Assembly: GCA_938009335.1 (NCBI GenBank)
Contig: CALLHT010000259.1
Location: 1-12,902 of the forward strand
DNA: 12,902 nt
Source: an uncultured Rhizobiaceae group bacterium
GTDB taxonomy: Bacteria > Pseudomonadota > Alphaproteobacteria > Rhizobiales > Rhizobiaceae
Direction of reading: 5' to 3'
Below, one piece after another: positions 5,262-12,902 of this stretch. The first letter of the stretch is position 1. The number at the start of each line of letters is the position of its first letter. The notes below the pieces were generated by a model that was not told where the DNA came from, ran no database searches, and was given only the letters and a program-made list of their open reading frames with translations. A program made the translations under genes and the position numbers.

Positions 5262-6017
5262 TTACACATCAGCACGTACCGATTTCAGCAAATTTTCAAG
5301 CGTAGAAATCAAACCGTCACATGCAATGCCGTCCACTCTTTGTTGATAAAAGTGCTGCTGGAAAGCATGAACACAAATCTTGGTTAGATGATCATATTCA
5401 CCTGTAATTTCAAGATCATAGCCATAAGCAATTAACATTGACTGAAGCGCCGCAACAGCTTCACTGGATTCTCCCAATCTCATTTCCCACCCGTTTGAAA
5501 CAACCGGATCAACCCAGGCCCCTATCCCGGCATAGGCGAGTTTTTTCCATGGAAACTTCTCCCCTGGATCGCATTTCCGACCCGGCGCCACGTCTGAATG
5601 CGCAAGCACATTTCTAGCCGGAATCGCGTTTCGCGACACAATATCCAGACTTAACTCAATAATTGATTCGATCTGTTCATCAGGGAAATCTGGATAGCCA
5701 AGGCCATGGCCGGGATTAACAATCTCAATCCCAATTGAGCGGGAGTTGGTATCTACTTCGCCCTGCCAGGAAGACTTTCCAGCATGCCAAGCGCGTTTTC
5801 CCTCAGGAACCAGCTGCCAAATCTTACCGTCTTCCTCAACCACATAATGGCAGGAAACACCGCTTTCTTCGACGCAAAGCCAATTGATCGCAGCTTCAGC
5901 AGATTCCATACCTGTGTAATGCAAAACCAGAATATCAAGTGGGAGATGTTCTGCCCTCTCGCCATAGTTCACCGCTTCACGAACAACGCATTTGCATCTT
6001 GTATCTGCGGAGAACAT
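5262..6017 (-). CDS. N-acetylmuramoyl-L-alanine amidase, AmpD-like with peptidoglycan-binding domain
   Basis: The product is 251 residues. The amidase_2 domain fills about residues 25-160. Zinc ligands are His33 (LVLHYTG), His140 (LAHSDVAPG) and Asp150 (CDPG); Glu98 and Lys148 occupy the catalytic positions known from AmpD. A PG_binding_1 domain follows at about 175-245 (RLGESSEAVAALQSMLIAYG), so the enzyme matches AmiD/AmpD-like two-domain forms. It should hydrolyse the bond between N-acetylmuramic acid and L-Ala of anhydro-muropeptides or peptidoglycan. No signal peptide is visible, which favours a cytoplasmic recycling role. The ATG (6017-6015) overlaps the TAA of the J-domain gene as TAATG, so translation is probably coupled. 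A longer start at 6050 would sit inside that gene and is disfavoured. Confidence 0.93.
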   Translation of the reverse strand: MFSADTRCKCVVREAVNYGERAEHLPLDILVLHYTGMESAEAAINWLCVEESGVSCHYVVEEDGKIWQLVPEGKRAWHAGKSSWQGEVDTNSRSIGIEIVNPGHGLGYPDFPDEQIESIIELSLDIVSRNAIPARNVLAHSDVAPGRKCDPGEKFPWKKLAYAGIGAWVDPVVSNGWEMRLGESSEAVAALQSMLIAYGYDLEITGEYDHLTKICVHAFQQHFYQQRVDGIACDGLISTLENLLKSVRADV

Positions 6018-6715
6018 TACAATGCCCGCTCCAGTTTGATGCTTTCCCAAGCACGATTAATCTCAGCCAAGCGCCGATTGGCGATAGAAATAAACTCGGG
6101 CGGAACACCTCGTGCGATAAGCTTGTCCGGATGGTTTTCAGCAACAAGTTTGCGGTAGTGTTGTTTCAACCGATCATCGTCCCAAGTTCGGTCCGCTTCC
6201 AACAGGATATACGGACTTCCCCCTTCTGGCTCCATATGGCGCAACTTAACGCGCTCATAGTCGCGACCATCGATGTCAAATATTCCGGCCACATCATCCA
6301 TAAATGCCATTTCGTTTTGATGATATATACCATCCGCTTTAGCGATGTGGAAAAGTCCGTGGATCACTTCTCGCAGAATGTCCCGATCATCTGGAAAAAG
6401 TGTCTTGATCCGACTGGCATAGGCTTGATATCCCGCCACATCCTGCCGTGCCAAATTGTACAAACGCGAGACGTTGTTATGTTCTTTTTCCGGAATTTCA
6501 AAGATCTCTTCAAACGCAATGATCTCTTCATCTGTTACAATGCCATCGGACTTCGCCATCTTTGCCGACAAGGCAATCATGGCAATGGAAAATCCAACTT
6601 GGCGCCGTGTCTCCGGATCGCCTTCAAAGGCGGTGCGTACAGCTTCGATCACTGTGGAGAACGCATCGACGACAAAGTCTGAGAGAATTTCACTAAGTTG
6701 GGACCAAATTGACAT
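6017..6715 (-). CDS. DjlA-type co-chaperone: TerB-like domain plus C-terminal J domain
   Basis: The product is 232 residues. A TerB-like helical domain spans about 38-150 and carries two similar acidic motifs, AKSDGIVTDEE (54-64) and AKADGIYHQNE (125-135). A C-terminal J domain (about 167-232) starts SPYILLEA and holds the invariant HPD at 195-197, so it should stimulate the ATPase of an Hsp70 such as DnaK. Unlike enterobacterial DjlA, no clear N-terminal transmembrane helix is seen; residues 8-30 are amphipathic. The usual 'YxxLGL' opening of the J domain reads YILLEA. The ribosome site upstream of the ATG is weak. It is the first gene of a minus-strand pair with the amidase and is divergent from the transporter across 107 bases. 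Confidence 0.9.
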   Translation of the reverse strand: MSIWSQLSEILSDFVVDAFSTVIEAVRTAFEGDPETRRQVGFSIAMIALSAKMAKSDGIVTDEEIIAFEEIFEIPEKEHNNVSRLYNLARQDVAGYQAYASRIKTLFPDDRDILREVIHGLFHIAKADGIYHQNEMAFMDDVAGIFDIDGRDYERVKLRHMEPEGGSPYILLEADRTWDDDRLKQHYRKLVAENHPDKLIARGVPPEFISIANRRLAEINRAWESIKLERAL

Positions 6716-6822
6716 TCAATTCTTGTAAGTGAGTCCTTTTGGTTAGGAAAGTCAGAAGCGCATCGCACATACGCATTTTTGTTGCTATGAATGTCGTAAC
6801 ACTTACCAAGTAGAAAATCCTT

Positions 6823-7701
6823 TTGCCTAATAAAAACACGCCACTGTTCACCGCTTATGTCCTTGGCCTTGTCGCGGTTATCATTTTTGGATCAACCTTG
6901 CCCGTTACAAGATTGGCTCTGGAGAGCTTCTCACCAGCAACCATCACCTTCACCCGAGCACTGATCGCAGCCAGCATGGCGGGGGTGTTGATGGCAGTAT
7001 TCGGCCTAAGCTGGAAACACCCAGAAAATAGATCAATCTTTCTTGCTGGTGTAATGTTGATTTTCGGTTTTCCGGGCTTGATGGCGCTGTCGATGCAAAC
7101 TGTAGATGCCTCGCATGGCGGGATCATTCTTGGCTTCCTGCCATTGGCAACCGCCTTTATTGCAAGAATGACAACTGATGAGAGACCGAGCAATAGATTT
7201 TGGGCGTTGACACTTGCCGGCTTTGCAATCGTTGTTGCCTTCACCTTTTATCAGTCAGGAAAGTCGGCAGGTTCATCTAACCTTATAGGGTATGGCTGGA
7301 TGTTTCTCGCTGGCGTTTGCGCTGCCTGGGGTTACGTCATCTCAGGTAAATTATCCCGCACCATGCAAGGCTGGGAAGTGATCACAAGAGCTTTGGTGCT
7401 CAATGCACCTTTGAGTATCCTTGGCATGATCTGGTTCTATGAGCCTATCGCTACACCACCCACAATGACCAGCATAGTTGCGATTGGCTATCTAGGCGCG
7501 TTCTCTATGTTTCTTGGGTTTTGTGCGTGGAATGTGGCTTTGGCTGCGGGCGGGATTGCGAGAATTGGCCAGTTACAACTGTTTCAGATTTTCGTCACCC
7601 TTGGAGTAGCGGTGGTTTTACTCGGGGAAAGCCTGGATTGGATAACCATCGTTTCAGCGATCGCAATCACGGCCATTATAGCAACAAGCCGCCGAGGATG
7701 A
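6823..7701 (+). CDS. EamA-family (DMT superfamily) transporter
   Basis: The product is 292 residues with about ten hydrophobic segments in two EamA repeats (about 10-140 and 155-290), as in the drug/metabolite transporter superfamily of the inner membrane. The first segment contains GLVAVIIFGSTLPVTRLALE, the typical 'W/FGS.....K/R' opening, and repeat two begins YGWMFLAGVCAAWGYVISGK. A small-molecule exporter or importer is likely; the substrate cannot be read. The start must be TTG at 6823: an in-frame TAG lies at 6811-6813, the codons between are AAA ATC CTT, and the first membrane segment begins only about nine residues later. The ribosome site is weak. It converges on the HerA-like gene with only 46 bases between stops and no clear terminator. 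Confidence 0.9.
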   Translation: MPNKNTPLFTAYVLGLVAVIIFGSTLPVTRLALESFSPATITFTRALIAASMAGVLMAVFGLSWKHPENRSIFLAGVMLIFGFPGLMALSMQTVDASHGGIILGFLPLATAFIARMTTDERPSNRFWALTLAGFAIVVAFTFYQSGKSAGSSNLIGYGWMFLAGVCAAWGYVISGKLSRTMQGWEVITRALVLNAPLSILGMIWFYEPIATPPTMTSIVAIGYLGAFSMFLGFCAWNVALAAGGIARIGQLQLFQIFVTLGVAVVLLGESLDWITIVSAIAITAIIATSRRG

Positions 7702-7747
7702 TCCCCGACGGCCAGCTGTCTTGTAACATTCAGAATTGACTTGCAGC

Positions 7748-9850
7748 CTAACTTCCCCTGAAGGACTTAATCAGGTTGTTGGCCATGGAAGGGCGCTCCT
7801 TCTTAGGTGCAGGATCCGGTTGAACCGCTTGCGGGGGCGCAGCAGCGGGCCTCGCTTGTTGTGGCTGGCTCGGCGTATGACCGGCTGGCCCCGGTGCGGC
7901 TGGAGCTGCGGGACGTGCCGGAGCAGGTGGAGCCTTTGGCGCAAGCGGAGGTGCCGATGTCCCCATATCTGGTGTCAAAGAGCCGTTCTGACCTGAATAA
8001 GCTGCATTCAAAATCGAGTTGATATCGTCACCTGGCTTTGAACTGCTTGCCTGTTGGTTGAGTGCCTGTTGCTTGGCGACTGGATCCGCCTCAGCATAAC
8101 TCTCGGATGGCGAACCCTTACGATCTTCCTGACGCATTCTGCGAAGTACAGCCGAAAGAGAGATTTGCAAACCTTCCTTGATCTTCGCCTGTTGCTCATA
8201 AATCCGAGCACCCGGCAAGTCTTTTGCAGCCATGGTCTCAAAGGTCATCCGCATGGGTGTCTGTATCGCCTCACCAAAAGCAATACATTCACGGTTGGCA
8301 ATGGAAGAGAGAAAGTTAATCGTACTTTTCGCACCACTGGTCACTGCACCCCGGATGATCTCCTGATCTCGCTGATTGCCCAAACGCATCGCAAACACTG
8401 TGTTGCACTGGGAAAGGATGGTCGGATCAAGTTCACCTGGACGCTGGGTGATAATACTCAAGAATACCCCATACTTACGTCCTTCTTTCGCAATCCGCGC
8501 GATTGCTTGACGGGTTGGGAAGAAGCCTGCAGAGGCGTCTGCCGGAATATAACGGTGTGCTTCCTCACAAACCACAAGGGTTTGGATACCGCCATCACTG
8601 TTCAGCGCCAAATCGAAGGCCATCCGACATAAGACAGAAACAACTGAGTTCACAACTTCTGACGGGAGGCCGGACATTTCCAAAACACAGATCGGGCGAT
8701 CATTTTGCGGGACGCGGAAAATCTGGGAAACAATGCTCTCCATAATATCGCCACCACCTGTTGTGCTGGTGTCGAACATGAAGCGGAAGCGCGGATCGTT
8801 TGAGATACTATCCAGTCGATACTGCAAAGATTTTAAGACAGGCTTTTCTGCCTTCCCTTCCAGCAGACCCAATCGGTCATCAATAATTTTGAGCAAGTCA
8901 GCCAAGCGATACGGAAGCGGCATATCTGCAGTGAGGTTGCTCTTGGTTGTTTTCTTGACCAGTGAACCGGCTTTGCCATCCGCCTCGTTTTTGAACTGCT
9001 CTTTTGCGTAAGGGATGATATCGCGAAGAAGTTCCAGTTCAGCGTCAAAACCCTCTTGTCCGCGGAATACAACTTCCGCCAATTCGTCGAGCTTAAACAA
9101 CCAGAACGGCAATATAAGATTACTCGCATCAACAACAACGGATTCATCAGGAAAAGCAGACGCAAATTCATTGTGCGGGTCGAGCATCAGAACGCGGATT
9201 TCTTTTTTCACCTTGATAATTTTTTTCATGATCAAGGTAACAGATGTAGACTTACCAACACCTGTTGTTCCCAATACCGCGAAGTGGCGCGATAAGAGCT
9301 TTTCTACATCAATCTTGGCGTCAACGCTGGCATCTTGGGTCAGTTGGCCAACCTTTACAACGCCCTCGCCTTCTTCCTTGTAGATAATCTCCAAATCAGT
9401 TGAGCGAATGCGGTGCGCGATACATCCCATTTGCGGGTAGTTTGCAATACCGCTTGAGAAGCGATCATCAGCGCCATCTTTCCCGGCGACAATTTCACCA
9501 ACCAGTTCCAGCGTAACGTGAACCTCATTAGGAGCATCCGGATCCCAGCTGCTGTCTGCAACATCGACTTTACAAGAAAGGCCAACGACCCGGCTCGTTC
9601 CAACCTGAATGGAAATCAACTGGCCCACGGACCAGTAATTTTCCATGTCTTGCTTGCCTTCCTGCGCCTTCGCAGAAATTACCGCATGTTCACCATCGCA
9701 GTTGATCACGAAAGCGCGGGTTCTGGCTCTACTTAACTCTTTCTCACGAGCTTCTTCTGCAAGACGTTTCTCCTCGCCGATTAAGTTACTCGGTACACTA
9801 AGCCCACTATCGGGCTGAATATGAGTTGGTTGTGGTGTAAAGTTTTCCAT
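7748..9850 (-). CDS. HerA-type P-loop ATPase (DUF87/helicase-like ATP-binding protein)
   Basis: The product is 700 residues. The N-terminal part (about 40-180) is beta-rich, in the place of the HAS-barrel of HerA proteins. The ATPase core carries Walker A GTTGVGKST (194-202), the LMLDPHNE strand (221-228), Walker B LVVCEEAH (425-432) and an ITQRPGELD sensor region (467-475), and a helical bundle is inserted between them. HerA proteins are hexameric translocases of the FtsK/HerA class that pump DNA, often with the nuclease NurA in archaea. No NurA, Sir2 or other nuclease gene adjoins it here. The tail from about 634 to 683 is a Pro/Ala-rich linker, ending in a basic peptide NLIKSFRGS. ATG 9850 is preferred: GGGGG sits five bases upstream, and the longer version would need TTG 9877. 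The role in this organism is not known. Confidence 0.9.
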   Translation of the reverse strand: MENFTPQPTHIQPDSGLSVPSNLIGEEKRLAEEAREKELSRARTRAFVINCDGEHAVISAKAQEGKQDMENYWSVGQLISIQVGTSRVVGLSCKVDVADSSWDPDAPNEVHVTLELVGEIVAGKDGADDRFSSGIANYPQMGCIAHRIRSTDLEIIYKEEGEGVVKVGQLTQDASVDAKIDVEKLLSRHFAVLGTTGVGKSTSVTLIMKKIIKVKKEIRVLMLDPHNEFASAFPDESVVVDASNLILPFWLFKLDELAEVVFRGQEGFDAELELLRDIIPYAKEQFKNEADGKAGSLVKKTTKSNLTADMPLPYRLADLLKIIDDRLGLLEGKAEKPVLKSLQYRLDSISNDPRFRFMFDTSTTGGGDIMESIVSQIFRVPQNDRPICVLEMSGLPSEVVNSVVSVLCRMAFDLALNSDGGIQTLVVCEEAHRYIPADASAGFFPTRQAIARIAKEGRKYGVFLSIITQRPGELDPTILSQCNTVFAMRLGNQRDQEIIRGAVTSGAKSTINFLSSIANRECIAFGEAIQTPMRMTFETMAAKDLPGARIYEQQAKIKEGLQISLSAVLRRMRQEDRKGSPSESYAEADPVAKQQALNQQASSSKPGDDINSILNAAYSGQNGSLTPDMGTSAPPLAPKAPPAPARPAAPAAPGPAGHTPSQPQQARPAAAPPQAVQPDPAPKKERPSMANNLIKSFRGS

Positions 9851-9916
9851 AAGGCCCCCGTAAAAGACACCAGACAATCTAACGTGCGACGGTTAATTCA
9901 CGGTTTGAAGACATGG

Positions 9917-9931
9917 TTAACCAATCCCTAA
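9917..9931. promoter_or_regulatory. Near-match to a CtrA box between divergent genes
   Basis: TTAACCAATCCCTAA fits TTAA-N7-TTAA with one mismatch, and its first half, TTAACCA, is the strong CtrA half-site. It lies 66 bases before the HerA-like start and 92 bases before the oxoprolinase start, so it could serve either gene. The evidence is pattern only. Confidence 0.25.
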
Positions 9932-10023
9932 ACGCGTTGATAGCGTTGGGCTTTCGCAACATTTCTCTTTTTTTATGTTCAACGCATGCATACAGTGCGG
10001 GAAAAAACAGAGCGAGAGCGCAA

Positions 10024-12902
10024 ATGACAAAATGGGATTTCTGGATCGACCGTGGCGGCACTTTCACAGATATTGTTGGCCGCGCACCGGATGGCTCACT
10101 TCACCCGCACAAACTCCTTTCAGAAAACCCCGAAGCCTATCGGGATGCTGCCATCCAAGGTATCAAGGAAATCCTCGGACTCACCGCCACAGATGTCGTT
10201 CCTGCTGATAAAGTTGGTACGGTGAAAATGGGCACTACCGTCGCAACAAACGCTCTTTTGGAACGTAAAGGCGATCGCACCGCTTTGCTGATTTCAAAGG
10301 GCTTCCGCGACATGCTGGAGATTGGCTATCAGGCCCGACCAGATATCTTTGCCAAGGAAGTCATCAAACCGGAACTCCTCTACGAACGCGTTATCGAAGT
10401 TGATGAACGCGTCCTAGCCGACGGCACAGTTGAACAAGAACTTGATGTCGATCAGCTTATTCCTGAACTTCAAAAACTGAAAGCGGATGGGATCGACGCA
10501 GTCGCCATCAGTTGCATCCATGCTTGGAAATATCCAGACCATGAAATCCGTCTGGCGGAGCGCGTCAGGAGCATGGGCTTTGGTCAGGTTTCCGTGAGCC
10601 ATGAAGTTTCGCCACTGGTGAAGCTCATCGCGCGCAGTGACACAACCGTTGTGGACGCTTACCTCTCCCCGATCTTGCGCCGTTATGTAGAGCAAGTCTC
10701 ATCCGAACTGGGAACTGGACCGGCTCTCATGTTCATGATGTCATCGGGCGGGCTAACAGCGGCCGAATTGTTTCAGGGGAAAGACGCAATTCTATCAGGT
10801 CCTGCAGGAGGCGTTGTTGGTGCTGTGGAAACCTCAAAGCTTGCAGGTTTTGACAAAATGATCGGCTTCGACATGGGTGGGACGTCCACTGATGTGTCGC
10901 ACTATGATGGCGAGTTAGAGCGAACATTCGAAACCGAAGTTGCAGGTGTCAGAATGCGCGCGCCGATGATGAGCATTCACACGGTTGCGGCTGGTGGCGG
11001 CTCCATCCTCCATTTGACCGATGGTCGCTTCCAGGCGGGTCCGGATTCAGCCGGCGCAAACCCCGGCCCTGCCTGCTATCGCCGTGGTGGCCCTTTGGCA
11101 GTCACAGATGCGAATGTGATGGTTGGGAAACTTCAACCGGAATTTTTCCCAGCAATCTTTGGGCCGGAGCAGAACCAGCCGTTAGACACGGATGCAGTAA
11201 ACGCAAAGTTTTCTGAACTCGCCGAACAGGTGAACACTTCGCCGGAAGAAGCAGCGGACGGGTTCCTGAAGATTGCCGTTGAGAACATGGCGAACGCGAT
11301 CAAGAAAATCTCAGTGCAACGCGGATATGATGTAACCGAATATGCGCTGAATTGCTTCGGTGGCGCGGGTGGACAACACGCATGTGCGGTAGCAGATGCG
11401 CTCGGCATGGAAACTGTCTTGGTTCATCCATTCTCTGGCATTTTGTCTGCTTACGGAATGGGACTTGCCCAAATTCGTGCGTCGCGCTCACAAGCGCTGA
11501 TCGAGAAACTCGATGAAAGCCTGCTCTCAACCCTTTCCAGAATGTCTGACGAACTGACGCGAGAGACTGAATCAGAACTTGCAGAGCAGGACGTAACCGA
11601 TTCTGAAATCTCATCTTTTTCGCGCATTCACATTCGCTACGATGGAACAGACCTTGCTCTTGCGGTTCCCTTTGGCCCGGTATCTGAAATGGTGGAAGCG
11701 TTTGAAGCTTTACACAGAAAACAGTTTGGTTTTGTCTTCGAAAACAAAGCATTGATCGCTGAAGCTGTTGAGGTGGAATCCGTTGGCGGCGGAGCTGGCC
11801 TCACAGAGACCCCCTCAACGCTTGAGACAATTGACCAGAACGCCGATCAGAAAACCAAGTTTTTCTCTAACGGCGAATGGCATGAAGCCGCAATCAAATT
11901 CCGCAAAAACCTGAAACCAGGAAATCGCCTGGCTGGCCCTGCCCTCATTATTGAGCCGCATCAAACCATTGTGGTTGAACCGGAATGGCAGGCAGAGATT
12001 AACGCACTGGACCACATTGTTTTAACACGGACAAAATCCAAACAAAGGCAGATGGCCTTGGGCACGACTGCCGACCCGGTGATGCTGGAAGTCTTCAATA
12101 ATCTGTTCATGTCAATCGCCGAACAAATGGGCGTGACGCTGCAAAACACATCTTATTCGGTGAACATGAAAGAACGGTTGGATTTCTCATGCGCTGTTTT
12201 TGCAGCAGATGGTTCTCTGGTTGCCAACGCTCCGCATGTGCCGGTTCATCTTGGCTCTATGGACCGATCCGTCGAAAGTGTGATTGAGAACAATGCCGGT
12301 GATATCAACCCGGGCGACGTGTTCATTCTCAACGCTCCATATAATGGCGGCACTCACCTGCCCGACGTGACTGTTGTTACGCCTGTGTTCGATGACGCGA
12401 AGAAAGAAATTCTCTTCTACGTTGCATCCCGCGGCCATCACGCAGACATTGGCGGAATGGCGCCGGGCAGCGCAACGCCCCTTGCGACCCATGTTGATGA
12501 AGAAGGCGTGCTGATTGATAATTTCAAGCTTGTAAAAGCAGGCATCATTGATGAAACAGGCATGCGCGAAATTCTAACCAACCATCCTTGGCCTGCGCGA
12601 AATCCGGATCAGAACATGGCGGACATTCGCGCGCAGATTGCTTCAAACGAACGCGGCGTTTCCGAACTTCGGAAAATGGTCGATCATTTCAGTTTGGACG
12701 TTGTCCAAGCCTATATGCAGCATGTTCAGGACAATGCAGAAGAAAGCGTTCGCCGATTGATCGATAGCCTTTCGGATTGTGAATACGAATACAAAACGGA
12801 CAATGATCAGGTGATCAAGGTGAAGATCACTGTCGACAAGATCAAACGCGAAGCAACGGTTGATTTCACAGGCACATCACCGATTGAGAAGAATAATTTC
12901 AA
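10024..12902 (+). CDS. 5-oxoprolinase / hydantoinase A-B fusion (3' end outside the window)
   Basis: The 959 codons seen are part of an enzyme of usually about 1200 residues. 5-oxoprolinase hydrolyses 5-oxo-L-proline to L-glutamate using ATP. The hydantoinase A N-terminal domain opens MTKWDFWIDRGGTFTDIVGR, with the phosphate-binding RGGTFTD at 10-16 and GTTVATNALLERKG at 70-83. The ATPase core has SGPAGGVVGA (258-267) and DMGGTSTDVS (283-292), and AAGGGSI comes later. The hydantoinase B part begins about residue 680 (GTTADPVMLEVFNNLF) and holds NAPYNGGTHLPDV and GHHADIGG (804-811). In many relatives these are two separate genes; here one frame runs through both with no stop. The WDFWIDRGGTFTD start favours 5-oxoprolinase over N-methylhydantoinase. 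The ATG at 10024 has a weak GAGAG upstream. Confidence 0.93.
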   Translation, partial: MTKWDFWIDRGGTFTDIVGRAPDGSLHPHKLLSENPEAYRDAAIQGIKEILGLTATDVVPADKVGTVKMGTTVATNALLERKGDRTALLISKGFRDMLEIGYQARPDIFAKEVIKPELLYERVIEVDERVLADGTVEQELDVDQLIPELQKLKADGIDAVAISCIHAWKYPDHEIRLAERVRSMGFGQVSVSHEVSPLVKLIARSDTTVVDAYLSPILRRYVEQVSSELGTGPALMFMMSSGGLTAAELFQGKDAILSGPAGGVVGAVETSKLAGFDKMIGFDMGGTSTDVSHYDGELERTFETEVAGVRMRAPMMSIHTVAAGGGSILHLTDGRFQAGPDSAGANPGPACYRRGGPLAVTDANVMVGKLQPEFFPAIFGPEQNQPLDTDAVNAKFSELAEQVNTSPEEAADGFLKIAVENMANAIKKISVQRGYDVTEYALNCFGGAGGQHACAVADALGMETVLVHPFSGILSAYGMGLAQIRASRSQALIEKLDESLLSTLSRMSDELTRETESELAEQDVTDSEISSFSRIHIRYDGTDLALAVPFGPVSEMVEAFEALHRKQFGFVFENKALIAEAVEVESVGGGAGLTETPSTLETIDQNADQKTKFFSNGEWHEAAIKFRKNLKPGNRLAGPALIIEPHQTIVVEPEWQAEINALDHIVLTRTKSKQRQMALGTTADPVMLEVFNNLFMSIAEQMGVTLQNTSYSVNMKERLDFSCAVFAADGSLVANAPHVPVHLGSMDRSVESVIENNAGDINPGDVFILNAPYNGGTHLPDVTVVTPVFDDAKKEILFYVASRGHHADIGGMAPGSATPLATHVDEEGVLIDNFKLVKAGIIDETGMREILTNHPWPARNPDQNMADIRAQIASNERGVSELRKMVDHFSLDVVQAYMQHVQDNAEESVRRLIDSLSDCEYEYKTDNDQVIKVKITVDKIKREATVDFTGTSPIEKNNF

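Noticed and set aside
5939..6682. Plus-strand open frame of 247 codons
   Set aside because: It is antisense to the TerB/J-domain gene, whose HPD and TerB motifs are clear; the antisense product shows no family likeness.
6722..6810. Inverted CTTGTAAGTG and CACTTACCAAG around the divergent DjlA-like/transporter intergenic region
   Set aside because: The arms are short, need a one-base gap to align, and are 68 bases apart; this is within what chance would give.
7748..9850. Reading the HerA-like gene as part of a HerA-based anti-phage system
   Set aside because: No Sir2, DUF4297, NurA or other effector gene adjoins it, and the neighbours are ordinary metabolic and transport genes.

Overview
The window looks like the chromosome of an alphaproteobacterium of moderate GC, most likely a marine member of the Hyphomicrobiales (Rhizobiales). 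The evidence is the alphaproteobacterial class A RNase P RNA, a DUF2853 protein, a DjlA-type TerB/J-domain gene overlapping an AmpD-like amidase gene, and dispersed palindromes of the kind common in this class. The genus cannot be fixed from the sequence.

Positions 1-1800 are the unusual part. After the last 28 codons of an upstream gene (possibly a HAD hydrolase) there is a small GIY-YIG nuclease gene on the minus strand. It is enclosed by two inverted copies of a REP-like palindrome (family A). Next comes a plus-strand gene of about 400 codons, of a family I cannot name. Its frame stays open through at least six more palindromic units: two family A copies as an inverted pair, three family B and one family C. 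The N-terminal, central and C-terminal blocks look like ordinary protein, while the stretches between them are translated repeat. A nuclease gene bounded by the palindromes, next to palindromes built into a coding frame, is the best candidate here for something new.

Positions 1800-4340 hold rnpB (minus strand), a DUF2853 gene, an exported alpha/beta hydrolase with a twin-arginine-like signal peptide, and a small secreted protein with two cysteines whose promoter region carries a good palindrome. A strong hairpin, probably a terminator, follows the DUF2853 gene. A perfect TTAA-N7-TTAA box precedes the hydrolase gene and a weaker one lies between the last two genes of the window; both resemble CtrA sites.

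Positions 4349-6715 are a minus-strand cell-envelope cluster: a TerB/J-domain protein, then an AmpD-like amidase joined to it by a TAATG stop/start overlap, then a separately preceded lytic transglycosylase. Positions 6823-7701 encode an EamA-type transporter that must start at TTG. Positions 7748-9850 (minus) encode a HerA-type ATPase with a Pro/Ala-rich tail. From 10024 to the right edge runs a 5-oxoprolinase-type fused hydantoinase A/B gene, cut off by the window. No tRNA, CRISPR array, insertion sequence or prophage gene was seen.
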